A stretch of DNA of 53,430 nt from a bacterium (GCA_016932385.1 JAFGCY010000079.1:1-53430); one strand, 5' to 3'; numbered from the stretch's first letter, positions 8,184 to 22,931 are shown. Numbers and translations: made by a program. Notes: generated from the letters alone by a model not told the origin.

Positions 8184-9484
8184 GTCGGTCCGCGGAAGAA
8201 CAGGTAGAGGATCAGGATCACGACCGCGACGATTATTACGCTCAGGCAGGTCATGAAGAAATAGTCGCCGCGGCCGACCCGGTACAGCATCTTGGCCTGC
8301 TTGGCGGCCAGTTGGTTGACGATATCGCGCTTCAGCAGCGGCCGCATGCAGCGCACGCAGAAATCCGAAGCGGCGTCGTTATCCATGCCGCAGTCGACGC
8401 AATAGACCTTGCCGCTGACGATCCCGCCACCCGCGGCGGCGAGCGAGACCGCGCTGGAGCCGCTGATCGAGTGCTGGCCGGACTTCCCGCTTGCTCCCGC
8501 CGCGGCGGCCAGGTTGGACGGGTCCGCCGGTACCGCCAGACCACCCGCATCGGCATCGACATCCGGCGGGGCCGGCAGTGCGCTGAGGAACGCCTGCGAG
8601 TTTTCGTGATAGCGCAGGGCTTGTTCCAGGTCGCGGATCGCTTTGGTCAGCTCGTCGGCGGAACTGAACCGTTGCGCCGGGTCCTTGGCCAGGGCCTGGA
8701 ACACGATTTCCTCGATCTCGAGGGGCAGGGCGCCGTTGTAAAAGCGCGGTGACGGCGGATGGATGTTGGTGATGTTGTACATGATCGCCGTCATGTCCGG
8801 GCCGTCGAACGGTTTCTTGCCGCTGAGCAGCTCATACATCAGCACACCGGCGGAGAACAGGTCGGAACGGGCGTCGACCTCCTCGCCGCGGATCTGCTCG
8901 GGACTCATGTAGTTGGGCGTGCCGACGATCGTACCCGTGCGCGACAGCGTTTCGTCCGTGATGATCCGCGCGATGCCGAAGTCGGTCAATTTGATGACGC
9001 CTTCCGAAGAGCGGACGAGGTTGGCCGGCTTGACGTCGCGGTGAACCAGGCCAGTGCGGTGGCAGGCGGACAGCCCCGCCAGCAACTGCAGCATGATGTC
9101 GAAAGTATCGGCTAGCGTGAAGCGGGTACCCAGCTGCAGCAGGTCCTTGAGGTTGAAGCCCTCCAGCTTCTCCATCACGATGTAGTCGAACTCGTCGGTC
9201 TTGCCAACTTCCAGCACGCGAACGACATTGCGATGGTTCAGCTGGGACAGCGCTTGGCCCTCGCGCTCGAAGCGCTCCAGCAGCACGGAGGTTTCGTCGG
9301 CGGTCAGCTTGGTATCCGGGTAGAAGACCTTGATTGCCACTGCCGCGCTGCCGTCGTCCGGCCGGCCTTCGTAGACCACCCCCATCGAGCCCTTGCCGAG
9401 CTCGCCGGTGATCTGGTAGCTGCTGATTCGGTCTGGCGCCACGTAGGGATTATAGAACGGCGCCGGCGGTTGTTTGTTGCCCAA
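8180..9484 (-). CDS. Ser/Thr protein kinase with zinc ribbon and C-terminal TM
   Basis: A 434-residue Hanks-type kinase. Visible motifs are the glycine loop ELGKGSMG (28-35), Lys52 in VAIK, HRDVKPANL (148-156), DFG (168-170) and SPEQ (194-197). A Ser/Ala/Gly-rich linker follows (about 310-358), then a four-Cys zinc ribbon (Cys362, 365, 376, 379) and one TM helix (about 408-430) ending close to the C-terminus. It is therefore tail-anchored with the kinase in the cytoplasm; no PASTA or other external sensor is present. The only in-frame start long enough is TTG 9484, poorly placed next to GGAGG, so the exact start is uncertain. It lies 33 bases after rpoC and may be co-transcribed. Confidence 0.9.
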   Translation of the reverse strand: MGNKQPPAPFYNPYVAPDRISSYQITGELGKGSMGVVYEGRPDDGSAAVAIKVFYPDTKLTADETSVLLERFEREGQALSQLNHRNVVRVLEVGKTDEFDYIVMEKLEGFNLKDLLQLGTRFTLADTFDIMLQLLAGLSACHRTGLVHRDVKPANLVRSSEGVIKLTDFGIARIITDETLSRTGTIVGTPNYMSPEQIRGEEVDARSDLFSAGVLMYELLSGKKPFDGPDMTAIMYNITNIHPPSPRFYNGALPLEIEEIVFQALAKDPAQRFSSADELTKAIRDLEQALRYHENSQAFLSALPAPPDVDADAGGLAVPADPSNLAAAAGASGKSGQHSISGSSAVSLAAAGGGIVSGKVYCVDCGMDNDAASDFCVRCMRPLLKRDIVNQLAAKQAKMLYRVGRGDYFFMTCLSVIIVAVVILILYLFFRGPT

Positions 9485-9517
9485 CCTCCGGCGCCATGGT
9501 TTTTGTCTAAATCGGCT

Positions 9518-12500
9518 TTAAAAAATGGTCTCGGCGGGCAGGTCCTCTTCCTTCTCTTCGATCACGTCGCCGAAGATGATATCCGCCGCCTTCTCTTCGA
9601 TAATCGTGTGCATCCGGCCCGTACCGACGGGGATCAGACCGCCGATGATCACGTTCTCCTTCAGACCGCGCAGGTTGTCGATTTTGCCTTCGATCGCGGC
9701 CTCGGTCAGCACGCGCGTGGTTTCCTGGAAGGACGCGGCCGCCAGGAAGCTCTCGGTGGACAGGCTGCTCTTGGAAATACCTTGGAGCAGGCTGCGGCCA
9801 TCGGGCGCCGGCTTCTTGTCCTTCAGGCGCTGCTCGACCAGCTGGTAGAAGTAGTTGCGGTCGACCAGGTCGCCCTCGTAGAACTCGGTCTCCTTGGCCG
9901 GGTCCGTCACTTCCACGAAGCGGATCATCTGCTTGGTCACGACCTCGATGTGCTTGGAGTTCGTGTTGACGTTCTGGCTCTCGTAGATTTCCTGGATCTT
10001 GTTGGTGATGTACAGCTGCGTGGCCAGGTCTCCGAGCAACAGGTGGTACTTGCGCAGGTCAAGGTCGCCTTCGCAGAGCTGATCGCCGCGCAGGACGCGC
10101 TGGCCGACGATGACCAGCGGCTGGCGGTTCTCATGCGGCGTCTCGTATTCTTGCTCGGTGCTGTCCGCGTGACGGACCTTGATCCGCCAGAAGGACTTGT
10201 GCGTGTCGGTGAACAGCTGGGTCACGATACCGGCGAACTCAGCGAAGGTCGACTCCACGTCGTCCAGCGGATCGTCCTTGGCCACCTGGCTGCGGAAGTG
10301 GATCTTCAGGCGTTCGTCGTAGGGATGGATGACCTCGTAGGTCTTCTCCTTCTCGCCGTCGAGGCTCTGAATGGTGACGCGCTCATAAACCATCTCGGTG
10401 ATGCCGACCACTTCGCCGTCCTCCTCGCAGAGCACGGACGGGTTCTTGACGCCCCGGACCTCGAACAGCGTTTCGACGTACGGCAGACCCTGCGTAATGT
10501 CGCGGCCCTTAATACCGCCGGTATGGAACGTCCGCATCGTCAGCTGGGTGCCCGGCTCGCCGATCGACTGCGCCGCCACGACGCCGATCGGGTCGCCGAC
10601 CTGCGCCTGCTTGCCGCTGGCGAGATCCCAGCCATAGCAGGCGGCGCAGACGCCGCCAAGGGTGTCGCAGGTCAAGACGCTGCGAACCTTCACGACCGGC
10701 AGGTCGAGATTATAGATAATCTCCGCGGCTTTGTTGTCGATCTCCTGGCCCATCGCTAGGATCTTCTCGCCGGATTCCTCGTCGAGGATATCCTGGGCTA
10801 ACATGCGGCCGAGGATGGCTTTCTTGACACGCTTGAGCGAGTTGCCTTCGCGCGGCAGGTCGATATCGATGCCCTTGGTCGAGCCGCAATCGGGCTCGGT
10901 GATCGAGACGTCCAGCGCCACGTCGATCAGACGCCGCGTCAGGTAGCCGGAGTCCGCGGTTTTCAGCGCGGTGTCGACCAAACCCTTGCGGCCGCCGTGC
11001 GTGGAGATGAAGTACTCGAACACGGACAGGCCCTCGCGGAAGTTCGATTTGATCGGGAAGTCCAGCACGCGGCCCGAGGGGCCGACCAGCAGGCCGCGCA
11101 TGGCCGCCAGCTGGCGAACCTGGTCCATCTTGCCGCGGGCGCCGGATGTCGCCATCATCAACACGCTGTTGAGCGGCGGGAAGTTTTCGCGCATCGCCTT
11201 GGTCAGGTCCTTGGTCGCCTGGTCCCAAATCCGGGTGACGGCCATGTCCTTCTCAGTCTCGGTGATGACGCGCTTCTTGTACTTCGACCAAATGTCGTCG
11301 GCTTCCTTCTCGGCGCTGTTGAGGATCGCGTCCTTTTCTTTCGGCACAAGGATGTCGGAAGCGGAGATCGTCACGCCCGCCAACGTTGCCATTTCGAAGC
11401 CCAGGTCCTTCAGCGCATCCGCCAGCATGACCGTGAAGTGCTGGCCACCGCGCTGGTAAGCCTCGGCGATCGCCAAAGACAGGCCGCCCTTGTCGATTTC
11501 GGCGTTGATGAAAGGCAGGGGATAGTCTTCCGGATCGTCGAAACAGTCCGCCATCACGTCGCGAATTTTGTCGTTGACGATCAGGCGTCCGGCGCAAGTC
11601 ACGATGAGTTTGTCGGTCTTGACCGGCCGCTCCGAGAAATCGCCCTGGTCCGTGACCGGCGACTCAATGAACACGCGGATCGGCTGCTGCAGGGTGATCA
11701 GGTCGTTCTGGTACGCCAGGAGCGCGTCGCGCTCCGACAGGAAGGCCGGCAACTTCTCCGTTTCGACATCGGTGCTCAGCATCTGGGTCAGGTAAAAAAT
11801 GCCCAGCACCACGTCGTGGGTCGGCGAGATGATTGGCTTGCCGTCCGCCGGCAGCAGCAGGTTGTTGGCCGACAGCATCAGAATACGGGCCTCCGCCTGG
11901 GCGGCGGTGGACAGCGGTACGTGCACGGCCATCTGGTCACCGTCGAAATCGGCGTTGTACGCCGCGCAGACCAGCGGGTGCAGCTGGATCGCCTTACCCT
12001 CGATCAGTACGGGCTCGAACGCCTGGATCGACAAGCGGTGCAGGGTGGGGGCGCGGTTGAGCAGGACCGGGTGGTTCCGCGTGATTTCCTCCAAGGCGTC
12101 CCACACTCGCGGGTCCTCGGCGCGTTCCAGGGTCCGGCGCGCCTGCGCGATATTCTGGTTCGGATCGTCGGGATTGATCAGCTTGTTCAGCACGAACGGC
12201 TTGAACAATTCCAGCGCCATGTACTTCGGCAGGCCGCACTGGTGCAGGCGCAGTTTCGGGCCGACCACGATCACGGACCGGCCGGAGTAGTCTACGCGCT
12301 TACCAAGCAGGTTCTGGCGGAAGCGGCCCTGCTTACCCTTGAGCATGTCGCTGAGCGATTTCAGCGCCCGGTTGTTGACGTTGACTGCCGCGCGGCCCTT
12401 GCGACCGTTGTCGATCAAGGCGTCGACCGCCTCCTGGAGCATGCGGCGCTCGTTTCTTAGTATGCTCTCCGGCGCGCGGATGTCGATCAGCTTCTTTAGG

Positions 12501-13820
12501 CGGTTGTTGCGATTGATCACGCGCCGGTAGAGATCGTTGAGGTCACTGCTGGCAAAGCGGCCGCCTTCCAGCTCAACCATCGGGCGCAGCTCGGGCGGTA
12601 GCACGGGCAGAACCGTCAAGATCATCCACTCCGGCATGTTGCCGCTAGTGATAAAGGCGCGGACGACTTTCAAACGCTTGATCAGCTTCTGCTTCTTCTG
12701 GCTGGTCGCGCCGTCCATATCGTCGATCAGCTCCTTCTCCAACGCCTGGAGATCCAGGTTGCGCAGCGTCTGCTGCACCGCCTGGGCGCCGATGCCGATA
12801 TGGAAGTGCTCGTCGAGATCGCCCATATCGCGCATCAGGCAGAGCATGCGCAGGGCGTTGTAGTCTTCGTGCTCCTGGTCGTTCAGGCGGTCCAGGGTCT
12901 TGATCTGGCGGACCAGTTCCAGCGCGCGCGTGAGTGATTTGCCGGTCTCATCGATCTCCTCGATCCGCTTGGCGGCCTCGATTTCCATCTCGATGTTTTC
13001 GGCCAGCAGCTCGTAGATACCCAAATACAGCAGCTTGCTGAGCAACGCAAAGTTGAACCGGTCGCGGGGAACGGAGACGATTTCGCCGGTCTCTTCGTCG
13101 ACCAGCATCTCCGCCACCATATAGGGTTTAAGCAGCTCTTCCTTGAGCAGGGAGTCCTTGACGGATTCGAGCTTGTCCTCGTACTTCTCGTCGAACTCGC
13201 CCGCCGACATGCTGCCTACCGCTTTCGCCAGCATCGTGATCTCGCGCTTGCGCGCGGCATCCAGGTCACCGGTCTTGGCCAGTTCAAACAGGTTGATCGG
13301 CTCGCGCTTGCGCAGCTCCTGTTCCTCGTTGGCCAGCGAAGTCAACTCGTTGTTGACCAGCTTCTCGAGTTCCGGCAGCTTCTTCGTCGTCCACTCGGTG
13401 TCGACATCGATCACCAGCCAGGAGACGAAATAGACCACCTTTTCGATTTCTTTGCCGCTGATCCCGAGCAGGGCCGAGAAACGGTTGGGAATCGACTTGG
13501 TGAACCAGATATGCGCGACGGGACTGGCCAGACGAATGTGGCCCAGCCGCTCGCGCCGTACACGGTTGCTGGTGACCTCCACGCCGCAGCGCTCGCAGAC
13601 AATGCCCTTGTAGCGTTTCTTCTTATACTTGCCGCAGGCGCACTCGTAGTCCTTGACGGGACCGAAAATGCGCTCGCAGAACAAACCGTCCTTCTCCGGC
13701 TTGTACGTGCGGTAGTTGAACGTCTCGGGCTTTTTGACCTCGCCGTTGCTCCACGAGATGATTTTCTCGGGGCTGGCGAGCCCGATGCGCAAACTTTGAA
13801 TTGTGTTGGTCGTCGGCCTG

Positions 13821-13831
<11 letters not shown>
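9518..13831 (-). CDS. rpoC: RNA polymerase subunit beta'
   Basis: Catalytic subunit of RNA polymerase, 1437 residues. Present are the N-terminal zinc site (CACG then CERCG, 64-82), the active-site Mg loop NADFDGDQM (626-634, Asp628/630/632), the trigger-loop region (MATSGARGKMDQ onward) and the second zinc site (CDTLGGVCAACYG). The Mg loop lies about 165 residues further from the N-terminus than in E. coli; the extra length falls between about residues 140 and 355. The start overlaps the end of rpoB by 11 bases. Last informational gene of the operon, followed closely by the kinase gene. Confidence 0.99.
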
Positions 13832-17420
<3,589 letters not shown>

Positions 17421-17458
17421 GTTAGCCAGTTCCTCCTACACAATATTGGACGACAAGT

Positions 17459-17485
17459 GCCACTGGGGTTGTATACCCCAGTGGC
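17459..17485 (-). promoter_or_regulatory. Hairpin between rplL and rpoB (attenuator or RNA-processing site)
   Basis: A perfect 11-base inverted repeat (17459-17469 and 17475-17485) with a 5-base loop stands in the rplL-rpoB gap. On the coding (minus) strand it is not followed by a T-run. In E. coli the same gap holds an attenuator and an RNase III site that set the ratio of ribosomal protein to polymerase; the equivalent role here is inference from position. Confidence 0.6.
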
Positions 17486-17509
17486 TCGTTTTCACAGTTG
17501 TCTGCTGAA

Positions 17510-17938
17510 TTACTTTAATTCGGCAACAGCTCCTGCTTCGGTCAGCTTGCCCACGATCTCCTCGGCTTCGGCCTTGGAGATTTTCTCCTTGATGGCCTTG
17601 GGAACTTCATCAACGAGCGCCTTGGCTTCCTTGATGCCCAAGCCGGTCACCTCGCGGACGACCTTGATCACGCCGAGCTTGCTCTCACCCAGCTCCTTGA
17701 GAATCACGTCAAATTCGGTCTGTACGGTTTCCTCGCCACCACCTTCGTCACCGCCACCGGCGAAGCCGGCCATCATCACGGGCGCTCCGGCGGCGCTTAC
17801 ATCCCAAGTCTCCTCGAGATGCTTCACCAGCGCATTCATCCGCACGACCGGCATATCTTCGAGAATCGACCGCAGCAGTGTCTGCAGGTCCTCCTCAGAC
17901 AGCTCCAGTGCCGCTGTCTTGAGCTCGTCTACCGTCAT
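17510..17938 (-). CDS. rplL: 50S ribosomal protein L7/L12
   Basis: The stalk protein that recruits translation GTPases to the ribosome, present as dimers on L10. The 142 residues contain the N-terminal dimerisation helix region, a hinge rich in Ala/Gly and then acidic residues ([12 protein letters not shown], about 59-70), and the conserved C-terminal domain ([18 protein letters not shown] then [13 protein letters not shown]). It is about 15-20 residues longer than E. coli L7/L12, the extra being in the N-terminal part and hinge. GGAGG sits six bases before the ATG. It follows rplJ and precedes rpoB in the standard order. Confidence 0.98.
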   Translation of the reverse strand: MTVDELKTAALELSEEDLQTLLRSILEDMPVVRMNALVKHLEETWDVSAAGAPVMMAGFAGGGDEGGGEETVQTEFDVILKELGESKLGVIKVVREVTGLGIKEAKALVDEVPKAIKEKISKAEAEEIVGKLTEAGAVAELK

Positions 17939-18036
17939 GGTATCCTCCGTTGTTTTCGTTTGTCGTTAGAAGCGTAACAGCCTTTGTTCACTGAAACCGG
18001 CCCAGCCAGTCCCAGGCGGGACGCACCCGCTAATGG

Positions 18037-18549
18037 TTAACCGCGCTTGTCGGCATATGCCTTGAGCACGGTCGCGATACGTTGCGGCGTGTTGATCACG
18101 CGGACGAACTGCGCGATCGGCGCTTTGATCACACCGGCGAACTTGGCCCGGATTTCCTGCTTGGTCGGTAAAGCGGTGAAGCTGGCAAAATCCTTGCCGG
18201 CGTAAACCTTGCCGTCAAACAGGATCGCCTTGACCTTGAGTGCCTTATGCGCTTTGCCAAGCTTCTGGACCATCTTGGCGGCCGTGGCGATTTCCTCTTC
18301 GCCGTAAAACATCATGGTCGGGCCGACCAGGTACTCGGTCATTTCCTCGACACCGTGACGTTCGAAGACGATCCGTGCCAGCGTGTTCTTCATCACGATC
18401 GTCTGGCAGCCGATGGCATTCAGGTCACGGCGGAAGGCTTCCACCGTCGTCGCCTTGGTTTTGCCGAATTCGGTCATGATCGCGTAACCGGCACTTTCCA
18501 GCGCGGCAGCGTAGTTGTCGATCTTTTGTTCTTTCTGCTTAAGATTCAT
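18037..18549 (-). CDS. rplJ: 50S ribosomal protein L10
   Basis: Anchors the L7/L12 stalk to 23S rRNA. The frame is open further upstream into rplA, but ATG 18549 is chosen because it follows AGGT and lies seven bases after the rplA stop, giving the family-typical N-terminus MNLKQKEQ and 170 residues. The long C-terminal helix that binds L12 dimers is present. There is no intergenic space before it, so the autoregulatory L10 leader known upstream of rplJ in E. coli is absent here or lies within rplA. Confidence 0.96.
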   Translation of the reverse strand: MNLKQKEQKIDNYAAALESAGYAIMTEFGKTKATTVEAFRRDLNAIGCQTIVMKNTLARIVFERHGVEEMTEYLVGPTMMFYGEEEIATAAKMVQKLGKAHKALKVKAILFDGKVYAGKDFASFTALPTKQEIRAKFAGVIKAPIAQFVRVINTPQRIATVLKAYADKRG

Positions 18550-18556
18550 AGCGTAC

Positions 18557-19246
18557 CTACTTGCTGAAGCCGGCGACATCGAGACGCAGGCTCGGCGATT
18601 GCGTGGTTGACAGAAACACGCTCTTGACATATTGGCCCTTGACCGATGCCGGACGGGCCTTGATCAGCATGTCCATCAGGTGTTCCACGTTCTGCTTCAG
18701 GTCGTCGACCTCGAAGGAAGCCCGGCCGACCGAAAGGTGGATGATGCCCGTTTTATCGGCGCGATATTCCACCTTGCCCGCCTTGCATTCTTCAATAGCA
18801 TGTTTGATGTCCGGAGTCACGGTGCCGCTCTTCGGATTCGGCATCATGCCGCGGGGACCCAGGATCTTCGCGACCTTGGACACGTCTTTCATCACGTCGG
18901 GACTGGCGATGACCATGTCGAACTCCAGCCAGCCGCCCTGGATCTTCTCGATCATGTCGTCCAGGCCGACATAGTCAGCACCGGAACTGGTGGCTACTTC
19001 CTGCAGGTCATCCTTGCAGAGTACCAGCACGGTTGGGGTGCGGCCCGTACCCTTCGGCAGAATGGTAGTACCTCTGATGTTCTGGTCCGCCTTTCTGGTG
19101 TTAATGTCCAGCCTGACGTCGAGATCCACGCTTTCCCATTGCTTGGAAACGCTTTTAATCAGCTCCAGCGCGGTGACGGTGTCGAGTTGAACGTTCTTAC
19201 CACCAAGCTTATCCAGCTTTTCAAGGTATTTGCGACTACGTTTCAT
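18557..19246 (-). CDS. rplA: 50S ribosomal protein L1
   Basis: Binds 23S rRNA at the mobile L1 stalk that helps release deacylated tRNA. The 229 residues match the normal family size. The signature GRILGPRG-type loop appears as KILGPRGMMPNPKSGTV at about 131-147. The ATG follows a purine-rich AGGGAGAC ribosome site. rplK lies 27 bases upstream and rplJ seven bases downstream, the standard L11-L1-L10-L12 order. In other bacteria L1 represses its own operon by binding mRNA; I did not identify that site. Confidence 0.98.
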   Translation of the reverse strand: MKRSRKYLEKLDKLGGKNVQLDTVTALELIKSVSKQWESVDLDVRLDINTRKADQNIRGTTILPKGTGRTPTVLVLCKDDLQEVATSSGADYVGLDDMIEKIQGGWLEFDMVIASPDVMKDVSKVAKILGPRGMMPNPKSGTVTPDIKHAIEECKAGKVEYRADKTGIIHLSVGRASFEVDDLKQNVEHLMDMLIKARPASVKGQYVKSVFLSTTQSPSLRLDVAGFSK

Positions 19247-19273
19247 TGTGTCTCCCTTGATAAAAGCCAGGAA

Positions 19274-19792
19274 TTAGCCGGCCGTTGAGGACCGCTTGAC
19301 TTCCTGCTGCATCTTATCGAGTTCAGCTTTGGTACAAATACTAAAATGATCGTCGCGGCCTGTGGGATGCCCTTCGACGATATAGCCCATGCTGCGGGCC
19401 GTGCCGGCGATGATGTGCGCTCCCTGTTCCACGTCATCCGTGTTCAGGTCGACCAACTTTGCCTGGGCGATCTCGCGGCACTGCTCCCAGGTGACCTTGG
19501 CGACTTTCAGGCGCTGCGGGTAAGATGAGCCTTGGCTCATGCCCGCGGCCCGCATCAGCAGCGTAGCCGCCGGCGGGGTCTTCACCTGGAAATCGAACGA
19601 GCGGTCTTCGTAAATCGTAATAACTGTCGGCAAAATCTCGCCGGCCTTGTCCTGGGTCTGGGCGTTAAACTCACGGCAGAAATCCATGATCGCCACGCCG
19701 TGCTGACCCAGTGCCGGACCGAGGGGTGGGGCCGGTTTGGCCTGCGCACCCTCGATCTGTACTTTAATGACTGTTTTAACAGGCTTCGCCAT
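19274..19792 (-). CDS. rplK: 50S ribosomal protein L11 with C-terminal extension
   Basis: Part of the GTPase-associated centre, binding 23S rRNA beside L10. Visible are the proline-rich N-terminal signature [15 protein letters not shown] (17-31) and the RNA-binding C-terminal domain ending in [11 protein letters not shown]. Typical L11 stops soon after this point at about 142 residues; here a further tail of about 30 residues (from about 143) contains [18 protein letters not shown] and a basic end. The start codon overlaps the nusG stop (TAATG), so translation is coupled. Confidence 0.97.
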   Translation of the reverse strand: MAKPVKTVIKVQIEGAQAKPAPPLGPALGQHGVAIMDFCREFNAQTQDKAGEILPTVITIYEDRSFDFQVKTPPAATLLMRAAGMSQGSSYPQRLKVAKVTWEQCREIAQAKLVDLNTDDVEQGAHIIAGTARSMGYIVEGHPTGRDDHFSICTKAELDKMQQEVKRSSTAG

Positions 19793-20343
19793 TATTGCTG
19801 CGCTCCTGATTGCTTGTCTTCGGGCTCGAACGGCTCGACCTGTTCAAAGTCCAGTTCGACTTGCGTATCGCGCCCGAACAGTGAGACCATAATCTTGACC
19901 TTACGCCGATCCAGCTCGATTTCCTTGACCTTGCCAATCGCTTCGGTAAAGGGCCCGCTGACGACCTTAACCGTGTCGCCCACGCCGTAAGCCAGATCAA
20001 CTTCAGGTTCTTCCTGGTCCATCCGGTTGAATATCTGGGCGATTTCCGCGTCGGTTAGCGGCTGCGGCGTATCCGCCGAGCCGACAAAACCGATCACGCC
20101 CTGCACCTGACGGAGGATGTGCCGGTTGTCGTTGGTAAGGTTCATACGGACCAGCACATATCCCGGGTACATTTTCTTCTGCACCGTACGCTTTTTGCCC
20201 TTGTGGCTTTCGAGCATCGTTTCATAGGGTACCAACACCTCGGCAATGTCGTCCCCCAGTTGCCCGGAGTCCTGCATGTGCCTTATGGCTTGCGCAACCT
20301 TTTCCTCATGGCCACTTAAAGCATGTAATACGTACCAGCGCAT
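19792..20343 (-). CDS. nusG: Transcription antitermination/elongation factor NusG
   Basis: Binds RNA polymerase and couples it to ribosomes or Rho. The 183 residues begin with the NGN-domain signature [18 protein letters not shown], followed by the conserved YPGYVLVRM and VIGFVG segments. The C-terminal KOW domain (about 128-172) is present with [14 protein letters not shown]. It lies between secE and rplK, as in most bacteria. Its stop codon overlaps the rplK start by one base. Confidence 0.98.
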   Translation of the reverse strand: MRWYVLHALSGHEEKVAQAIRHMQDSGQLGDDIAEVLVPYETMLESHKGKKRTVQKKMYPGYVLVRMNLTNDNRHILRQVQGVIGFVGSADTPQPLTDAEIAQIFNRMDQEEPEVDLAYGVGDTVKVVSGPFTEAIGKVKEIELDRRKVKIMVSLFGRDTQVELDFEQVEPFEPEDKQSGAQQ

Positions 20344-20370
20344 ATGTCATCGCCTCGTCGGTCTACTCAC

Positions 20371-20610
20371 TCACTGAACAGGAGGCAGGATAAAACGGTT
20401 AAACAGGAAGCCCACCAGGGCATCGTAAACCGAAATGATCGCCATCAGCAGGATCGTGAAGAGGAACACAACCACGGTGGATTGCGTTAGCTCCTTGCGC
20501 GTCGGGAAGGTGACTTTCTGCCACTCGTACTTGAGCGACGTAAAGTAGCCTCGCACGCGCTGCACGACGCTGGGCTGTTCCTGTTCTGCTTTTTTGACCT
20601 TCTTGCTCAT
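20371..20610 (-). CDS. secE: Preprotein translocase subunit SecE
   Basis: A small single-TM subunit that clamps SecY in the Sec translocon. The frame could begin at GTG 20637, only 11 bases from the tRNA-Trp 3' end, but ATG 20610 gives the usual short N-terminus. The conserved amphipathic segment VRGYFTSLKYEWQKVTFPTRKEL precedes one TM helix (VVVFLFTILLMAIISVYDAL). Length from ATG 20610 is 79 residues, normal for the single-span type. Located between tRNA-Trp and nusG. Confidence 0.93.
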   Translation of the reverse strand: MSKKVKKAEQEQPSVVQRVRGYFTSLKYEWQKVTFPTRKELTQSTVVVFLFTILLMAIISVYDALVGFLFNRFILPPVQ

Positions 20611-20647
20611 GAGAGTTACCTGATCACGCGCGGACACAAGTACTATA

Positions 20648-20718
20648 CAGGCCCAGAGGGATTCGAACCCCCATTCCTGGTTTTGGAGACCAGTGTTCTG
20701 CCATTGAACTATGGGCCT
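20648..20718 (-). tRNA. trnW: tRNA-Trp (anticodon CCA)
   Basis: A 71-base gene. The acceptor arms AGGCCCA and TGGGCCT pair, followed by discriminator G. The loop CTCCAAA gives CCA, and the T arm carries GTTCGAATC. No CCA end is encoded. It is embedded between rpmG (8 bases away) and secE, the position it holds in many bacteria. Confidence 0.97.
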
Positions 20719-20725
20719 ATTGGCT

Positions 20726-20896
20726 CTACTTGGTTTCTTTGTGTACTGTCACCTTGCGACAGAAACGGCAGTACTTCTTGAGCTCTAATTTGTTCGGTGT
20801 ATTCAGCCTGTTACGCGAGCTGTGGTAATTGCGCTGCTTGCACTCTTCGCACGCCAACGTAACCCTAATCCGCTTGTCGCCCTTTTTCTTCGCCAT
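20726..20896 (-). CDS. rpmG: 50S ribosomal protein L33
   Basis: A 56-residue ribosomal protein starting [19 protein letters not shown]. It has two CxxC pairs (CEEC at 16-19 and CRFC at 43-46), so this is the zinc-binding form of L33. The core [18 protein letters not shown] is characteristic of the family. It lies between tuf and tRNA-Trp, the normal place for rpmG in this cluster. In organisms with both forms, the Cys-free paralogue replaces this one under zinc limitation; no second copy is in this window. Confidence 0.96.
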   Translation of the reverse strand: MAKKKGDKRIRVTLACEECKQRNYHSSRNRLNTPNKLELKKYCRFCRKVTVHKETK

Positions 20897-20970
20897 TGCC
20901 TTCTACCAAGAACCCATTTGAGCCAATTAGCTATTGTAATTGTGCCCTGATTTACAGTTCGTCCCGCCGA

Positions 20971-22167
<1,197 letters not shown>

Positions 22168-22201
22168 CTCGGCACTCCTCGAGTTTTTACTCTCCCGGAT
22201 C

Positions 22202-22231
22202 GCCTGTTTTTCAGGCTCCCCCCGGTAGGGG
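22202..22231 (-). promoter_or_regulatory. Two adjacent hairpins in the tRNA-tuf leader
   Basis: The gap between tRNA-Thr(GGT) and tuf contains GCCTG/CAGGC around five A residues (22202-22216, read on the coding strand) and CCCC/GGGG around four bases (22220-22231). They could help separate the tRNA part from the tuf mRNA or limit read-through. No T-run follows. Confidence 0.35.
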
Positions 22232-22265
22232 ATCAGGTTTCCTAACGTTTGTAGTTAGCGAAACA

Positions 22266-22338
<73 letters not shown>

Positions 22339-22400
22339 GCGAATGAAGAGTATAGCATGAAAACGATAAAACGCAACAGCCCCCCAAAACGCCAAAAATC

Positions 22401-22471
22401 AGCGGGAGACGGGAATCGAACCCGCGTGACCAGCTTGGAAGGCTGGGGCTCTACCATTGAGCTACTCCCGC
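22401..22471 (-). tRNA. trnG: tRNA-Gly (anticodon TCC)
   Basis: A 71-base gene with acceptor arms GCGGGAG/CTCCCGC. The anticodon stem CCAGC/GCTGG encloses CTTCCAA, giving TCC. The T arm contains GTTCGATTC. No CCA end is encoded. Confidence 0.97.
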
Positions 22472-22637
22472 GAATGGGGCGAGAATTTTACCACAAAGCC
22501 GCGTCGTCGTCGCTGGTGGTGGACGGAAAGCGCCAGGCGCGGCGTGTTTCCAGGCCGATTGCAGCTGTTCTTTTATTAAATGGCAAACGGACGGATTTGC
22601 AGCTTGCTTACGACGAAGGCCTTAAAAGGAGTGAAAA

Positions 22638-22721
22638 TGGAGGGGGGTGGATTCGAACCACCGTACGGCGTTGCCGAACAGATTTACAGTCTGCCTCCTT
22701 TAGCCACTCGGACACCCCTCC
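22638..22721 (-). tRNA. trnY: tRNA-Tyr (anticodon GTA)
   Basis: An 84-base class II tRNA with a long variable arm. Acceptor arms are GGAGGGG/CCCCTCC with discriminator A. The anticodon loop CTGTAAA gives GTA, and the T arm contains GTTCGAATC. It stands 166 bases from tRNA-Gly; I see no gene in that gap. Confidence 0.97.
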
Positions 22722-22757
22722 ACGGATGCAGTCGCCGCCTGCCATTTAGAAGGACAG

Positions 22758-22830
22758 AGCCGGCGATCCGGTTCGAACGGACGACCTGCTGATTACAAAT
22801 CAGCTGCTCTGCCAACTGAGCTACGCCGGC
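22758..22830 (-). tRNA. trnT: tRNA-Thr (anticodon TGT)
   Basis: A 73-base gene with acceptor arms GCCGGCG/CGCCGGC. The anticodon stem GCTGA/TCAGC encloses TTTGTAA, giving TGT. It is the first gene of the tRNA-tuf-rpo cluster, just downstream of a strong promoter. Together with the GGT species it covers most Thr codons. Confidence 0.97.
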
Positions 22831-22851
22831 CAGCGACGTTCGAGCCTGTAA

Positions 22852-22880
22852 AAGATACAGGCCGTTTTGCTCGCTGTCAA
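22852..22880 (-). promoter_or_regulatory. Strong promoter of the tRNA-tuf-rpl-rpo cluster
   Basis: On the minus strand a perfect TTGACA (22875-22880) and TATCTT (22852-22857) are spaced by exactly 17 bases. tRNA-Thr(TGT) begins about 20 bases later. An AT-rich stretch lies just upstream of the -35, as in UP elements. Confidence 0.8.
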
Positions 22881-22931
22881 CAGTTTTCAGAAAACTCGAC
22901 TTTGTTCTTGTCGCCGGTTATCACTGCCGGC

